This document shows, one piece after another, positions 47,559 to 55,778 of a DNA stretch of 64,000 nt. The first letter of the stretch is position 1, and every line of letters starts with the position of its first letter. The position numbers and the translations under genes are program-made. The stretch comes from a virus, in IMG/VR virus record IMGVR_UViG_3300047508_000198, positions 1 to 64,000 of that record, one strand, 5' to 3'. The notes under the pieces are model-generated. The model ran no database searches, was not told where the DNA came from, and was given only the letters and a program-made list of their open reading frames with translations.

Positions 47559-50500
47559 ACGCCACCGCCTGCGGCTTGTGCATCGGGTCGCCCTGGTAGG
47601 CGTCGGTGTTGCTGTAGCCGCTGCTGTCCGCGGTGTTCGGCGCGACCGGGGCCAGGTCGGCGTTGCCCGGCTGACGGCCGCTGAAGGTCTGGGTGAACGG
47701 GCCGCCCGGCTGCGGCGGCTCCTGCGGCTGGCCGAGCACGTCATCAGGCGCCACCGGGCCCGTGCCCTTCGGCTCGGTGCCCTGGTACGGAGGCGGGCCG
47801 CCGGAGCGGGCCGGGTCCTCCCCGCCGCCCATCACCGGCGGCGTGCCGGGACCGTTCAGCGGCGTGCTGCCCATCGGGTCCGGGCTCGCGCCGGGACCGT
47901 CGGTGATCAGGTCGACCGAGGTGGCCGCGGTCTTGCCCTGGCGCTGCGCGTGGTCCTCCAGCCCGTTCCACGTCGCGGATCCCGCCTGAGCCGTCTGCCA
48001 GTAATGCGACCCGGCCGCCTCGGCGTTCGCATAGCCCCTGGCCCTCAGGTGGTCGATCGCATCCTGCCCGGTTTCCGGCCAGCGCTTGTGTCCCATAGCT
48101 ATAAAGATAGGGTAGGTGCCGGTCGCCGACGGCTGCCAGCGGCCCCGCTCGGCCAGCAGGAGCTTGCGGGTGAACCCGGCGTGCGCGTCGAGCCGCTGAG
48201 CCAGCACCGGGTGCCGGGCCGCCTGGTCCTGGTGCGCCACCACCCACCGGGCCTGGATGCCGCCCGGCCGGTCGGCGATCGCCGCGTACAGGCCGGCCTC
48301 GAAGGCCGGGGAGCCCTGACCGACCAGGCGGCGGCCGGGCTGCCAGCGGGCCGCGAACCGGTAGCCCTTGGCGAAGCCGGGGTCGTCGACCGCGGAGCGG
48401 GTGACGAAGCTGGCCGAGACGGTGAACGCGGCCTTGCCGAACTCCTTGCGCTTGCGCTCCAGGTAGGCGTGGCGGCGTACGCCCTCGTGGCCGAAGTAGG
48501 CGTCGTGGACGCCCTGCCCGTGGGTGCGCCGTACGTAGTCACGGAACCGGCTGTAGTCCTCGTCGGTCGGCTCGCGCTCGCCGGCGTCCGGGTCCCGCCG
48601 CCACAGGTCGTGCATGACATGCTGCGGGATCGCCGACCGCACCGACGGGTCCACGTAGTCGTAGGAGTCGTGCTCGTAGGGCCGCTGGTAGTCCCCCTGG
48701 CGCTGCAGCGAGGCGTGGCTCACCTGGAAGGCGCGCTGCGCGTCGGCCGCGTTCCCCGCCTGGCCTGCGTCCCCGCCCATGCTGCGCGGAACATCCATCT
48801 GGCCAGGGTCAGGAGGACGGCCACTGTAGCCCACCGAGTAGCCCTGGACGTACGGGCTGACCCGCGAGCTGTTGTCGCTGAACGTCGGGTGCTCCCCGGC
48901 TGCCGCGTCATCCTGGCCGTCCTTGACGCCCTGGCCGTAGTCACCGCTGCCCTCGTTCGAGGACCACGGGTCCGGGCTGGTCTGCGCCGAGTTGAACGGC
49001 GCGGTTCCGTCGTCGGTGGTCTCGTGCGGCTTGGTCAAGATGTCGGCCTGGCGCCGCAGCGAGCCCATGTACTGGCCGCCGCCGGGCTCGTTGGAGAAGG
49101 CGCGCTCCCCGGGGATGCGGCTGGTGACGTCCAGGTCGTGCTGCGCCTTCACGGTGGAGTACACGCCGAGGTAATGCGCGTGCAGGTCCGGGCGGCCGGT
49201 CATCTCGCCGTAGGCCTTCTTGTCGACCGGCTCGCGGCCGTTGGTGGCGTCGATCACGCCGCGGGTCTCGTTGTGGCCGCGCAGGTACTGCCCGTGCCCC
49301 TTGCGGCCGAAGACGTAGCTGTCCTTGTGCGGCGGCTTCTTGCCCTCCATGGCGTCCATCCGGCCGAACATCCGCAGCGCCGTGTTGGAAGGCGTCATCG
49401 AGCTGCGGGCCGCAGTCGCGCCCTTGGGCCGGGCGCCGTCCGGGCCGGTCTCCCACTCGCCCTGGAACTCCGGGTTGAGCGGGAACGCGACCTCCTGGTT
49501 CAGCTCGTCGGCCTGCGGCGTGGGGACGTCGTGGGAGTCCACCGTCTGCTGGATCTGGGGCAGCTGCGAGGCAGCCTCGTGCTGACGGTCAGAGGCGGCG
49601 CCCTGGTCGGGCATCTCCTGGCGCTGCTGCTCGCTGTACACGTCCCACTGGTGCCGGGGCTGCTCCTCCTCCGCGTGGGCGGTGCGGTGCTGGCCTTCCA
49701 CCTGGTGCTTGATCTTCCCGCAGTAGGCCTCGGGGTCGTTCTTGTCGGAGTTGGCCGCGACGCACGCGGCGAAGTCCTCGTACCCGGCGAACGGGGCGCC
49801 CTTCGTCAGCTGCCCCTGGCGGGGCTCAGGAAAATTTGGCGGCCTGCCGGCCCCGGCCCCGGTCTTGTCCCAGGGCTTGCCCTTGCCCTTCTTCTTGCCC
49901 TTGCCCTTCTTCTTCTTCTGGCCGAAGGCGTCCTGCTCCTCATCGTCCTCGGCAAACGGGTTCTTGCCGCCCGCCAGGACCGGGCGCACCCGGGCCAGGT
50001 ACCCGTGCAGCCAGGCGATCTCGTCCTCGCTGCGAGCCTCGGCCCGGAACGCCGCGGCGATCGTCCGGTGATGGGCGGCCACCTTCTTCAGGTCCCCGGT
50101 GCGCAGCACGGCGGTGCCCTCGTCCGCGCCCTGGACCTCGAAGTACGCCTGGCGGCGGAAGTCCTCGGCGTTCATCAGGTAGCCGACCGCGACCGAGGCG
50201 GTGTGCTCATGGCCGTTGCCGCAGGACTGCTCGGGCCAGTGCAGCGAGCCGCACCGCTCGTGGTAGGGCGCGTCAAACGTGTCGACATCCTGGTCCGAGC
50301 CGATGTGCCAGCGGAACCCGTCCTGGTCCGGGCCGGTGTAGGCGGAGACGCGCAGCGCAGCCTGGCGCTCGGCCGTCGGGCGCGGCGGGGCGCCCTCGTC
50401 CATGTCCTGGTCCTGGCCCGGGGCAGGCGTAGAGGACGGCTGGCTGGGGGCCGCGCCCGGCGGGGTAGTGGGGATCTGGCCGGGCGGGCCGAGCGGGATC

Positions 50501-51207
50501 TGGGCGTAGGAGTCGGCGGTGTCCATCGACGTGGTGTGCTCGTCCGGCCGCTCCGGGCCCGAGCCGAAGCCGGAGCCCGAGCCGTCCATCTGCTGCAGCT
50601 GCTGGATGCCCGGGGCCTGCTCCGAGCTGATCTGCGAGCTGTGGTCCGGCGACTCGACCCCGCCGTTGTACTCGTTCTGCGGCGGCGCGAAGTTGTCGAA
50701 CACCTCCTCGGGCAGCGGGGTCGGCGCGGGGTTGTCCTGGGGGTCGCGCTCCTGCTGGATCTGCGGCAGGCCGGAGGCGCCCTGGCGGGTCAGGTAGCCG
50801 ACGTAGGTCATGAACTCGCGCCGGGCCGCCAGCGCGTGAATGCCGTACGGGCTGGCCGCGGTGTAGGCGTGGCCGAGAGCCTGCTCCTGGAACTCATCGG
50901 GGTCGGCCATCAGGTCCCGCGGGATGCCGCGGTACCACTTGGCGGCCTCGGCGATCATCGCGGTGCGGTAGTCCGAGGCGATCTCCTCATCGCCCAGCCA
51001 GTCGGTGGCCGCGGTGTGCCGCTCGAAGGCGGGCAGCGGCTCCAGCGTCTGGCGTACCGCCGTCGCGCTCAGGTCGGTCTCGCGCGACTGCGCCGCCGAT
51101 GCCGTCCGGCGCCGGTCGTGCGCGTCGAGCGCAGCCACGGTGATCGCCAGCTGGCCGCCAGTCCGGGCACCCTGGATCGCCCGCAGCAGGTCGTCACGCT
51201 CGGCCAT
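47512..51207 (-). CDS. Giant low-complexity virion-type protein, 1231 aa
   Basis: Mostly Gln/Asp/Pro/Gly-rich and probably disordered. The N-terminal 130 residues are helical (MAERDDLLRAIQGARTGGQLAITVAALDAHDRRR). About 430-445 is a basic run (QKKKKGKGKKKGKGK), likely DNA-contacting. PFAGYEDFAACVAANSDKNDPEAYCGKIKHQVEG is a module found in many phage virion proteins. A helical domain near 900-1030 precedes TYPIFIAMGHKRW, where an internal promoter and ATG (48096) occur. Probably an internal head protein or DNA-associated injected protein. Confidence 0.55.
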   Translation of the reverse strand: MAERDDLLRAIQGARTGGQLAITVAALDAHDRRRTASAAQSRETDLSATAVRQTLEPLPAFERHTAATDWLGDEEIASDYRTAMIAEAAKWYRGIPRDLMADPDEFQEQALGHAYTAASPYGIHALAARREFMTYVGYLTRQGASGLPQIQQERDPQDNPAPTPLPEEVFDNFAPPQNEYNGGVESPDHSSQISSEQAPGIQQLQQMDGSGSGFGSGPERPDEHTTSMDTADSYAQIPLGPPGQIPTTPPGAAPSQPSSTPAPGQDQDMDEGAPPRPTAERQAALRVSAYTGPDQDGFRWHIGSDQDVDTFDAPYHERCGSLHWPEQSCGNGHEHTASVAVGYLMNAEDFRRQAYFEVQGADEGTAVLRTGDLKKVAAHHRTIAAAFRAEARSEDEIAWLHGYLARVRPVLAGGKNPFAEDDEEQDAFGQKKKKGKGKKKGKGKPWDKTGAGAGRPPNFPEPRQGQLTKGAPFAGYEDFAACVAANSDKNDPEAYCGKIKHQVEGQHRTAHAEEEQPRHQWDVYSEQQRQEMPDQGAASDRQHEAASQLPQIQQTVDSHDVPTPQADELNQEVAFPLNPEFQGEWETGPDGARPKGATAARSSMTPSNTALRMFGRMDAMEGKKPPHKDSYVFGRKGHGQYLRGHNETRGVIDATNGREPVDKKAYGEMTGRPDLHAHYLGVYSTVKAQHDLDVTSRIPGERAFSNEPGGGQYMGSLRRQADILTKPHETTDDGTAPFNSAQTSPDPWSSNEGSGDYGQGVKDGQDDAAAGEHPTFSDNSSRVSPYVQGYSVGYSGRPPDPGQMDVPRSMGGDAGQAGNAADAQRAFQVSHASLQRQGDYQRPYEHDSYDYVDPSVRSAIPQHVMHDLWRRDPDAGEREPTDEDYSRFRDYVRRTHGQGVHDAYFGHEGVRRHAYLERKRKEFGKAAFTVSASFVTRSAVDDPGFAKGYRFAARWQPGRRLVGQGSPAFEAGLYAAIADRPGGIQARWVVAHQDQAARHPVLAQRLDAHAGFTRKLLLAERGRWQPSATGTYPIFIAMGHKRWPETGQDAIDHLRARGYANAEAAGSHYWQTAQAGSATWNGLEDHAQRQGKTAATSVDLITDGPGASPDPMGSTPLNGPGTPPVMGGGEDPARSGGPPPYQGTEPKGTGPVAPDDVLGQPQEPPQPGGPFTQTFSGRQPGNADLAPVAPNTADSSGYSNTDAYQGDPMHKPQAVAFRRVVQASLAARRAG
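48094..48110 (-). promoter_or_regulatory. Internal leaderless promoter in a giant gene
   Basis: Minus strand TATCTT-TATAGCT-ATG: same hexamer and 7-nt spacing as 1724-1742. It would express the last 194 residues (MGHKRWPETGQDAIDHLRARG onwards) as a separate protein from 48096 to 47512. Confidence 0.5.
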
Positions 51208-51665
51208 AAGATCGTCTCCCGGGAAGGCAGCGAAGTCTCTGCTTCTTCCCGGGCCGCCCCGATCAGCGCCCTGAGATGCTCATGGCTAACCGGGGGCGTC
51301 CGGCCGACATCCAAAGCATCCAGGAACATTCCGCTGATCTGCGGGACATCCAGGCCCGCCTCGACCCGGGCCGCTGACCAGCCGGGGATCCGGGCGTACC
51401 AGCGCACCCCGTGCACGCCCCTGTCCGGCCGGCGGACGGGCTCGGCGCTGGCGAGCAGGCACAGCCCGCGCAGGGCCTTCTTGGAGATGGCTACCCGGCC
51501 GCCTGCGTCCAGGGCCGCCTGCGCGGCCTGCACCGGGTCCTCGGGGCCGCTGGCCGCCTTGCGGGCACAACCCGGGTGCTTGCCGTACAAAATCGGGTCG
51601 CCGACCGCGATCTCCAGCTCACACACTGGGCAGGTCAGTCCCGATTCCCAGTTCTGTCCGAGCAC
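51069..51665 (-). CDS. Zinc-ribbon protein overlapping the giant gene start
   Basis: 198 aa from GTG 51665 (GAGGAGG). TCPVCELEIAVGDPILYGKHPGCARK is a zinc ribbon. The middle (ALRGLCLLASAEPVRR, HGVRWYARIPGWSAARVEAGLDVPQISGMFLDALD) is protein-like. The last 45 residues run 139 nt into the 51207 gene and look non-native. Same arrangement as 13893-14231. Confidence 0.5.
   Translation of the reverse strand: MLGQNWESGLTCPVCELEIAVGDPILYGKHPGCARKAASGPEDPVQAAQAALDAGGRVAISKKALRGLCLLASAEPVRRPDRGVHGVRWYARIPGWSAARVEAGLDVPQISGMFLDALDVGRTPPVSHEHLRALIGAAREEAETSLPSRETILWPSVTTCCGRSRVPGLAASWRSPWLRSTRTTGAGRHRRRSRARPT
51218..51253 (-). promoter_or_regulatory. Leader hairpin of the 51207 gene
   Basis: CCCGGGAAG (51218-51226) pairs perfectly with CTTCCCGGG (51245-51253). 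It lies 11 nt before the ATG and contains the late-leader box. It could mask or expose the start. Confidence 0.45.
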
Positions 51666-51712
51666 GGGCCCTCCTCACAGCTTCCGGGGGCAGGCTGGAA
51701 TCGGTTTGGAAA

Positions 51713-51730
51713 TATCAAGGTTTATTGATA
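51713..51730 (+). promoter_or_regulatory. Perfect dyad promoter/operator
   Basis: TATCAAGGTTTATTGATA, then TTCTGGGGTC and ATG 51741, closely matching 34669. Upstream flank AATCGGTTTGGAAA. Confidence 0.7.
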
Positions 51731-51740
51731 TTCTGGGGTC

Positions 51741-52190
51741 ATGATGACCAAGGTAGAGAAGATCCGCAAGGCAGCCCCCGGCCTCCCCGAGGCCGACGTC
51801 ACCCGGTACGCCCGGATGACCGTGGCCGAAGTGGACAGCCTCTGCCGCATCCTGCGCCGGACCCGGCGCGACGCGCTGCAGGCCGAGGCCGCCAAGCGCC
51901 GTCAGCGTAGGCTCGACAACCGGAGGCACGGCAACTATGACGAGTTCCAGCTGACGGAGCGCAACTTGCGGGTGGTCGGCAAGCAGGGCGAGCGGGCCGG
52001 CGACGGCAACCTGGATGCGCTGGCCGCGCTCGGCGCGACCGCCCGGTTCGTTGATGAGCAGATCGCCCAGGCGGTGGCCAAGTGCCGCGCCCGGGGCTAC
52101 ACCGACCCGGAGATCGCCGAGATGCTGGGCGTCACCCGGCAGGCCCTGGGCCAGCGCTACGGCCGCAAGAAGAACATCGGCCTGGCGTAA
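51741..52190 (+). CDS. Helix-turn-helix protein, 149 aa
   Basis: Residues 110-145 (CRARGYTDPEIAEMLGVTRQALGQRYGRKKN) form an HTH. The N-terminal part is helical and basic (RRTRRDALQAEAAKRRQRRLDNRR). Near-leaderless start after a dyad operator, so autoregulation is plausible. An isolated plus-strand gene; a candidate repressor of the dyad regulon. Confidence 0.65.
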   Translation: MMTKVEKIRKAAPGLPEADVTRYARMTVAEVDSLCRILRRTRRDALQAEAAKRRQRRLDNRRHGNYDEFQLTERNLRVVGKQGERAGDGNLDALAALGATARFVDEQIAQAVAKCRARGYTDPEIAEMLGVTRQALGQRYGRKKNIGLA

Positions 52191-52203
52191 AGGCGCCTTT
52201 ACG
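52186..52203. terminator. 18-bp perfect palindrome at the HTH gene stop
   Basis: CGTAAAGGCGCCTTTACG spans the TAA stop. It may be a terminator or a protein-binding site. It contains GGCGTAAAGGCG (with one upstream base) shared with the 25-bp repeats. Confidence 0.45.
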
Positions 52204-52344
52204 CGGGCCGCGCTAGGATTATAGAGTCCGGCCCGGCAGGCATCAGTCCCGGAGTTGACCCGAGTGCAAGGCACATCAGCTTCCCAGGGATCAGCGCGAA
52301 CTGTGCCGCCCATGGCGCAAAGGGGCCTGGCGGGCCGGGCCGGG

Positions 52345-52755
52345 TCACGTCTTCATGTCCGGCAGCCGCCGGGAGCGATCGGTCGGCGGCTGCCGGTCGG
52401 GCATGATGTCACGCCGCTTGCGCACCTCCTCGGCCATGTGCGCCAGGCCCGAGGACATCCGCTGCTGCGGGGTCTGCAGCGACCCGGGCTCGGGCACCTC
52501 GATCCCGTGGTGGGTCAGCACGGTGACGGCCAGCTCCCGGCGGCGGGCCAGCAGCACGCTGGCCATGAAGTCGGTGAACACCTGGCAGGCCGAGTCATCA
52601 GCCGAGCCGGCCATCAGCTGCACCGCCTGCTCGATCGCCTCGATGTCCATCATGATCGTCTGGGCCCTGGCCGGCCAGGAGGCCACCGGGTGCCACTCGA
52701 TCTCCGGCTCCTCCGGCTCGGCCGGCTCCGCCGCGGCCTGCGGGTCCTCAGCCAT
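52345..52755 (-). CDS. Hypothetical helical protein, 136 aa
   Basis: Acidic start, then helices (TIMMDIEAIEQAVQLMAGSADDSACQVFTDFMASVLLARRRELAVTVL). Last gene of a nine-gene minus-strand run of tightly overlapping genes. Function unknown. Confidence 0.6.
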   Translation of the reverse strand: MAEDPQAAAEPAEPEEPEIEWHPVASWPARAQTIMMDIEAIEQAVQLMAGSADDSACQVFTDFMASVLLARRRELAVTVLTHHGIEVPEPGSLQTPQQRMSSGLAHMAEEVRKRRDIMPDRQPPTDRSRRLPDMKT

Positions 52756-52963
52756 GGGTGCGGGCCTCCTCCCAGGCCAGGAACGCCAGCCAGCCGGGGC
52801 CGTCCAGCCACTCGCCGAACAGCCCGGCGTGGTCGTCGTCGGTGAACTTCAGCAGGATCTCATGCTCGCCGAGGGACCGGGTGATCTTCTCCGTGCGCGG
52901 CAGGTCCGGGAACGGGATCCGCGGCGGCTCAGCCCGGGGCAGGTCCTGAAACGGGATCGCCAC
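52748..52963 (-). CDS. Hypothetical protein, 71 aa
   Basis: Starts with a short duplicated motif (IPFQDLPRAE...IPFPDLPRTE), then ITRSLGEHEILLKFTDDDHAGLFGEWLDGPGW. Overlaps its neighbours. No family recognised. Confidence 0.55.
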   Translation of the reverse strand: MAIPFQDLPRAEPPRIPFPDLPRTEKITRSLGEHEILLKFTDDDHAGLFGEWLDGPGWLAFLAWEEARTHG

Positions 52964-53522
52964 CGAACGCCTCCTTCCAGTGCGGCAGGACGGCCAGGTC
53001 GGCCCTCATCTTTTCCAGGACGCGCGGGTCGCGCAGGCCCGCGCTCGGGTGGTAGGTCGGCAGCATCATCCGGCCGTCCCGGCGCTCCAGCTGGCCGTGG
53101 CACTCGCTGACCGGCGGGCCGTCCGGGACCAGGGCCCGGCGGGCCACCGCGCCCAGGGTGATCACCAGGGCCGGGTCGATGCCGGTGATCTCAGCCTGCA
53201 GCCGCGGGCGCGAGACGTGGATCTCGAACTGCTCCGGCGTGCGGTTGGCCGGCGGCCGGTAGGCCAGCACGTTAGTCACGTAGCACATCCACCGCGGCAG
53301 GCCCCGCTCCGCCAGCAGCTGGTCCAGCAGCTGGCCGGACGGGCCCACGAACGGCTTGAGCTGGACGACCTCCTGCGCCCCCGGGGCCTCGCCGACCAGG
53401 AGCACCGGGGCGTTGAGCGGGCCGTCGCCACGGACCAGCGGGGACTGGGCCCGCAGCGGCGCCAGCACGGCGATCTGCTCGTAGTCCTCATAGGCCTGGA
53501 TGATCAGTGCCGGGTCAATCAT
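52929..53522 (-). CDS. Uracil-DNA glycosylase superfamily protein (family 4/5-like)
   Basis: 197 aa. Shows the UDG superfamily motifs: LLVGEAPGAQE (motif 1), KPFVGPSGQLLDQLL, YVTNVLAYRPPANRTP, and LPTYHPSAGLRD with the catalytic-loop His. The four iron-sulfur cysteines of family 4 are not visible (only two Cys). It probably excises uracil or a modified base from phage or host DNA. Its presence would matter if the phage uses unusual bases, for which I see no direct evidence. Confidence 0.85.
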   Translation of the reverse strand: MIDPALIIQAYEDYEQIAVLAPLRAQSPLVRGDGPLNAPVLLVGEAPGAQEVVQLKPFVGPSGQLLDQLLAERGLPRWMCYVTNVLAYRPPANRTPEQFEIHVSRPRLQAEITGIDPALVITLGAVARRALVPDGPPVSECHGQLERRDGRMMLPTYHPSAGLRDPRVLEKMRADLAVLPHWKEAFGGDPVSGPAPG

Positions 53523-53758
53523 CCATGCCTCGCATGTCTCCCGGCCGGGTTGGCCCGGCCGTCGGTCCAGGCCCGCTGCATGACGTCATGCGCGCCCGCC
53601 CGGAAGGCATCCTGCAGGCGCGGCGTCAGCTTCTCCCAGGGCGGCATGACGGCGCCGTCCTGCTCCCAGCCGAGTGCGCCGGCGTAGGCCTCGTAGCAGA
53701 TCTGGCCGGCTTCCCGTGGCGGTTCGCTCCACGCCATCAGCTCATCGGTCAGGCTCAT
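53519..53758 (-). CDS. Hypothetical protein, 79 aa
   Basis: GQICYEAYAGALGWEQDGAVMPPWEKLTPRLQDAFRAGAHDVMQ resembles small actinophage proteins with a WExLxPxxQxAW-like motif. Overlaps neighbours by 4 nt. Confidence 0.6.
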   Translation of the reverse strand: MSLTDELMAWSEPPREAGQICYEAYAGALGWEQDGAVMPPWEKLTPRLQDAFRAGAHDVMQRAWTDGRANPAGRHARHG

Positions 53759-54426
53759 CGGCGATCAGCATACGGCTCCCTTTCCGGCCGGGGGCTGAGC
53801 AGGGCGCTCTGGTCAGCCAGCTGGCTGGTGTTGATCCCGAACCGCTCCAGCGTGTCCAGGATGATCTCGATGGCCACCCGCGGGTGCGGGCCGTCGCTGT
53901 TGGTCCGGGTCGCCGCCATCAGCCTGGGGAAGGCCTCGTCGAACAAGCTGGAGGACAGCTCGACGCGGCTGGCGTAGACCCACCGCGGCGGGCCAGGCGG
54001 GCCCTCGTGCAGGTCCGGGACCTCGCCGACCCGCCGGAAGATCTCCACCCGCACCGGGTAGCCGAACTCATCCGGCGGCAGCGGCATGTCAGCCAGCGGG
54101 TAGGTGTCGTACCGGGTGAAGTTGACCACGCCGACCCGCCGGGTCATCTTCACCGGCCAGCGGCGGGTGAACCAGGCCGGGGCGTGCTCGTCCTTCAGGT
54201 GCTGCCACCAGCTGGCCGGGTACTCGATGTAAAACTCCTGGTTCTCGCTGAGCACCTGCGCGCCCAGCAGGCTCGCGCTCAGCTCCATGAGCATGCCCCA
54301 GGCGTCCTTCCTGACCGCCTCCAGCTGCATCGAGCTGGTGGTGAAGCTGCCCAGCCGCTCCGGCGCCTGCCGCTGGATCTTGGTCCTCAGCTGGTGCAGG
54401 TAGACATGGTGCGGCTCCGGCATCAT
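53755..54426 (-). CDS. Hypothetical protein, 223 aa
   Basis: Contains EFYIEYPASWWQHLKDEHAPAWFTRRWPV and FTRYDTYPLADMPLPPDEFGYPVRVEIF, a pattern I associate with uncharacterised phage proteins. No enzyme motif seen. Operon member. Confidence 0.55.
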   Translation of the reverse strand: MMPEPHHVYLHQLRTKIQRQAPERLGSFTTSSMQLEAVRKDAWGMLMELSASLLGAQVLSENQEFYIEYPASWWQHLKDEHAPAWFTRRWPVKMTRRVGVVNFTRYDTYPLADMPLPPDEFGYPVRVEIFRRVGEVPDLHEGPPGPPRWVYASRVELSSSLFDEAFPRLMAATRTNSDGPHPRVAIEIILDTLERFGINTSQLADQSALLSPRPEREPYADRR

Positions 54427-54638
54427 GGCGTGATCCCCTTGAACGGGTCATCCATGGTGCTCAGTGACTCCCAGCCGGGATTGGCGGCCTCCCAGGTGTC
54501 CCGGGCGGTCACGCTGCGCGGCACCGACAGGGACGCACACGGGCCCGGGTGGTACTCGCGGACCTCGCACGGGTGGTCGATCCAGTCCCCGGGCACCGGG
54601 ATCCGGCAGCTGCGCTCGGGGTAGGCGGCCTTCTTCAA
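54423..54638 (-). CDS. Hypothetical protein, 71 aa
   Basis: TTG start at 54638. CRIPVPGDWIDHPCEVREYHPGPCASLSV suggests a small Cys/His site. Overlaps both neighbours by 4 nt. Confidence 0.5.
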   Translation of the reverse strand: MKKAAYPERSCRIPVPGDWIDHPCEVREYHPGPCASLSVPRSVTARDTWEAANPGWESLSTMDDPFKGITP

Positions 54639-54862
54639 TCATCACCTGCTAGCGCGTCGAGGGTGATCTCGCGTTCTAGCATTTCATAGTCGGGGACTGG
54701 ACTGTAGGCCGTGCGGCACCGCGGGCAGAGCTTGTAGCTGAGGTTGTCTTCCAGCAGGACCTGGCAGCGCGAGCAGTGCGTCATCAGCTCGAAGCCCTCG
54801 CGCGACCGGCGGCACGCCTCCGGAGTCCACCAGGACGGCCACCAGGCCGGGCGCTCAGTCAC
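54635..54862 (-). CDS. Zinc-ribbon protein, 75 aa
   Basis: CSRCQVLLEDNLSYKLCPRC is a two-knuckle zinc ribbon. GTG 54862 overlaps the stop of the 54859 gene (GTGA). The C-terminus is acidic. Confidence 0.6.
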   Translation of the reverse strand: MTERPAWWPSWWTPEACRRSREGFELMTHCSRCQVLLEDNLSYKLCPRCRTAYSPVPDYEMLEREITLDALAGDD

Positions 54863-55110
54863 CACCAGCCCAGGCCCTGGCGGCACTTACCGCACCTGTG
54901 GTACCACTCATCCTTCTTCTTGTCGTACTTGACCTTGGTCGGGTTGTGCGGCGGGCACGGCTGGCCGTAGTTCGTGCCGGGCCGGGGGACCGCGCCGCCG
55001 GGGCCCTTGTCCCCGCGCTTGTGCCGGTCCCCCTTCTTCCTGACCGGCTTGCCGCCCCGCTCGCAGCCGGGCCAGTGCCCGCGGCCCTTACCGCACTTGT
55101 CGCAGGCCAC
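54859..55110 (-). CDS. Basic zinc-finger protein, 83 aa
   Basis: CDKCGKGRGHWPGCERGGKPVRKKGDRHKR at the start and CGKCRQGLGWW at the end. Highly basic middle; likely nucleic-acid binding. GTG start at 55110. Confidence 0.6.
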   Translation of the reverse strand: MACDKCGKGRGHWPGCERGGKPVRKKGDRHKRGDKGPGGAVPRPGTNYGQPCPPHNPTKVKYDKKKDEWYHRCGKCRQGLGWW

Positions 55111-55113
55111 CGG

Positions 55114-55431
55114 TCATCCGGCAGGCTCCTGGTCAGTCGGGACGTCCGGGACGGGCTCGATTTCAGCGTCGTGCCACACGCACAGGCAGCCGGTGCCCAT
55201 GCTTTCACCCTGGCACTTGACGTGCTCGGCACGGCGCTGATCGTAGCTCATCGTCGTGGCGCGGAACTCCAGGTGGCCCCGGCAGCGGGTGCTCAGGTGC
55301 GCATCGGCCGCCTGCTGGCGGGCCAGGTCCAGGGCCTTGTCCAGGATCATGGACCGCAGCTGCTGGCGCTCGGCCAGCGGCATGCCGGGCCGCATCCTCG
55401 GGCGGTCCTGCCCCGTCGTCTCGTCCGGCAT
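55114..55431 (-). CDS. Hypothetical protein, 105 aa
   Basis: Helical middle (LAERQQLRSMILDKALDLARQQAADAH) then CRGHLEF...CLCVWHD. Function unknown. Confidence 0.55.
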   Translation of the reverse strand: MPDETTGQDRPRMRPGMPLAERQQLRSMILDKALDLARQQAADAHLSTRCRGHLEFRATTMSYDQRRAEHVKCQGESMGTGCLCVWHDAEIEPVPDVPTDQEPAG

Positions 55432-55443
55432 GCCGCTGTCCTC

Positions 55444-55752
55444 TCAGAACTGGTCGGGCGAGGTGATCGCGTCGGTGATCACGACGGTCGGCGGCACGGA
55501 CATGTCGCCGCCCACCGAGGCGATGAACGTCTGCAGCTCGGGCCGGCTGAAGAACGACTGGAAGCCGTCCTCGTCCGTCCACTCGTCCACGACCATGATC
55601 ATGCCGTCGCCGACGCCGAACCGGTGATGCAGCGCGCCGGCCATCCGGGCGTCTGCGGCGAATCGCTCGTAGTCATCGGCCCGGTCGGTCAGGGACTTCT
55701 GGAATACCTCGGTGTCGCCCTCGATCGCGACGGTGATGAGCTTGCTACCCAT
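55444..55752 (-). CDS. ABM-like dimeric alpha/beta-barrel protein
   Basis: 102 aa. KLITVAIEGDTEVFQKSLTDRADDYERFAADARMAGALHHRFGVGDGMIMVVDEWTDEDGFQSFFSRPELQTFIASVGG has the full antibiotic-monooxygenase-like pattern (strand, helix, H..F......EW.......F). In hosts such proteins act as small-molecule monooxygenases or heme-binding proteins. Its phage role is unknown. It has its own promoter at 55779 and AAGGAAGAGG site. Confidence 0.7.
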   Translation of the reverse strand: MGSKLITVAIEGDTEVFQKSLTDRADDYERFAADARMAGALHHRFGVGDGMIMVVDEWTDEDGFQSFFSRPELQTFIASVGGDMSVPPTVVITDAITSPDQF

Positions 55753-55778
55753 GCGGGAGCCTCTTCCTTGAGGGGGTG

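Noticed and set aside
47371-51744. 1457-codon plus-strand ORF
   Set aside because: Antisense to the 47512-51207 giant, whose frame has recognisable modules, a start with leader and late-gene context.
52929-53522. Evidence for a modified-base genome from the UDG gene
   Set aside because: No base-modification enzyme is visible in this window, so the idea is unsupported.
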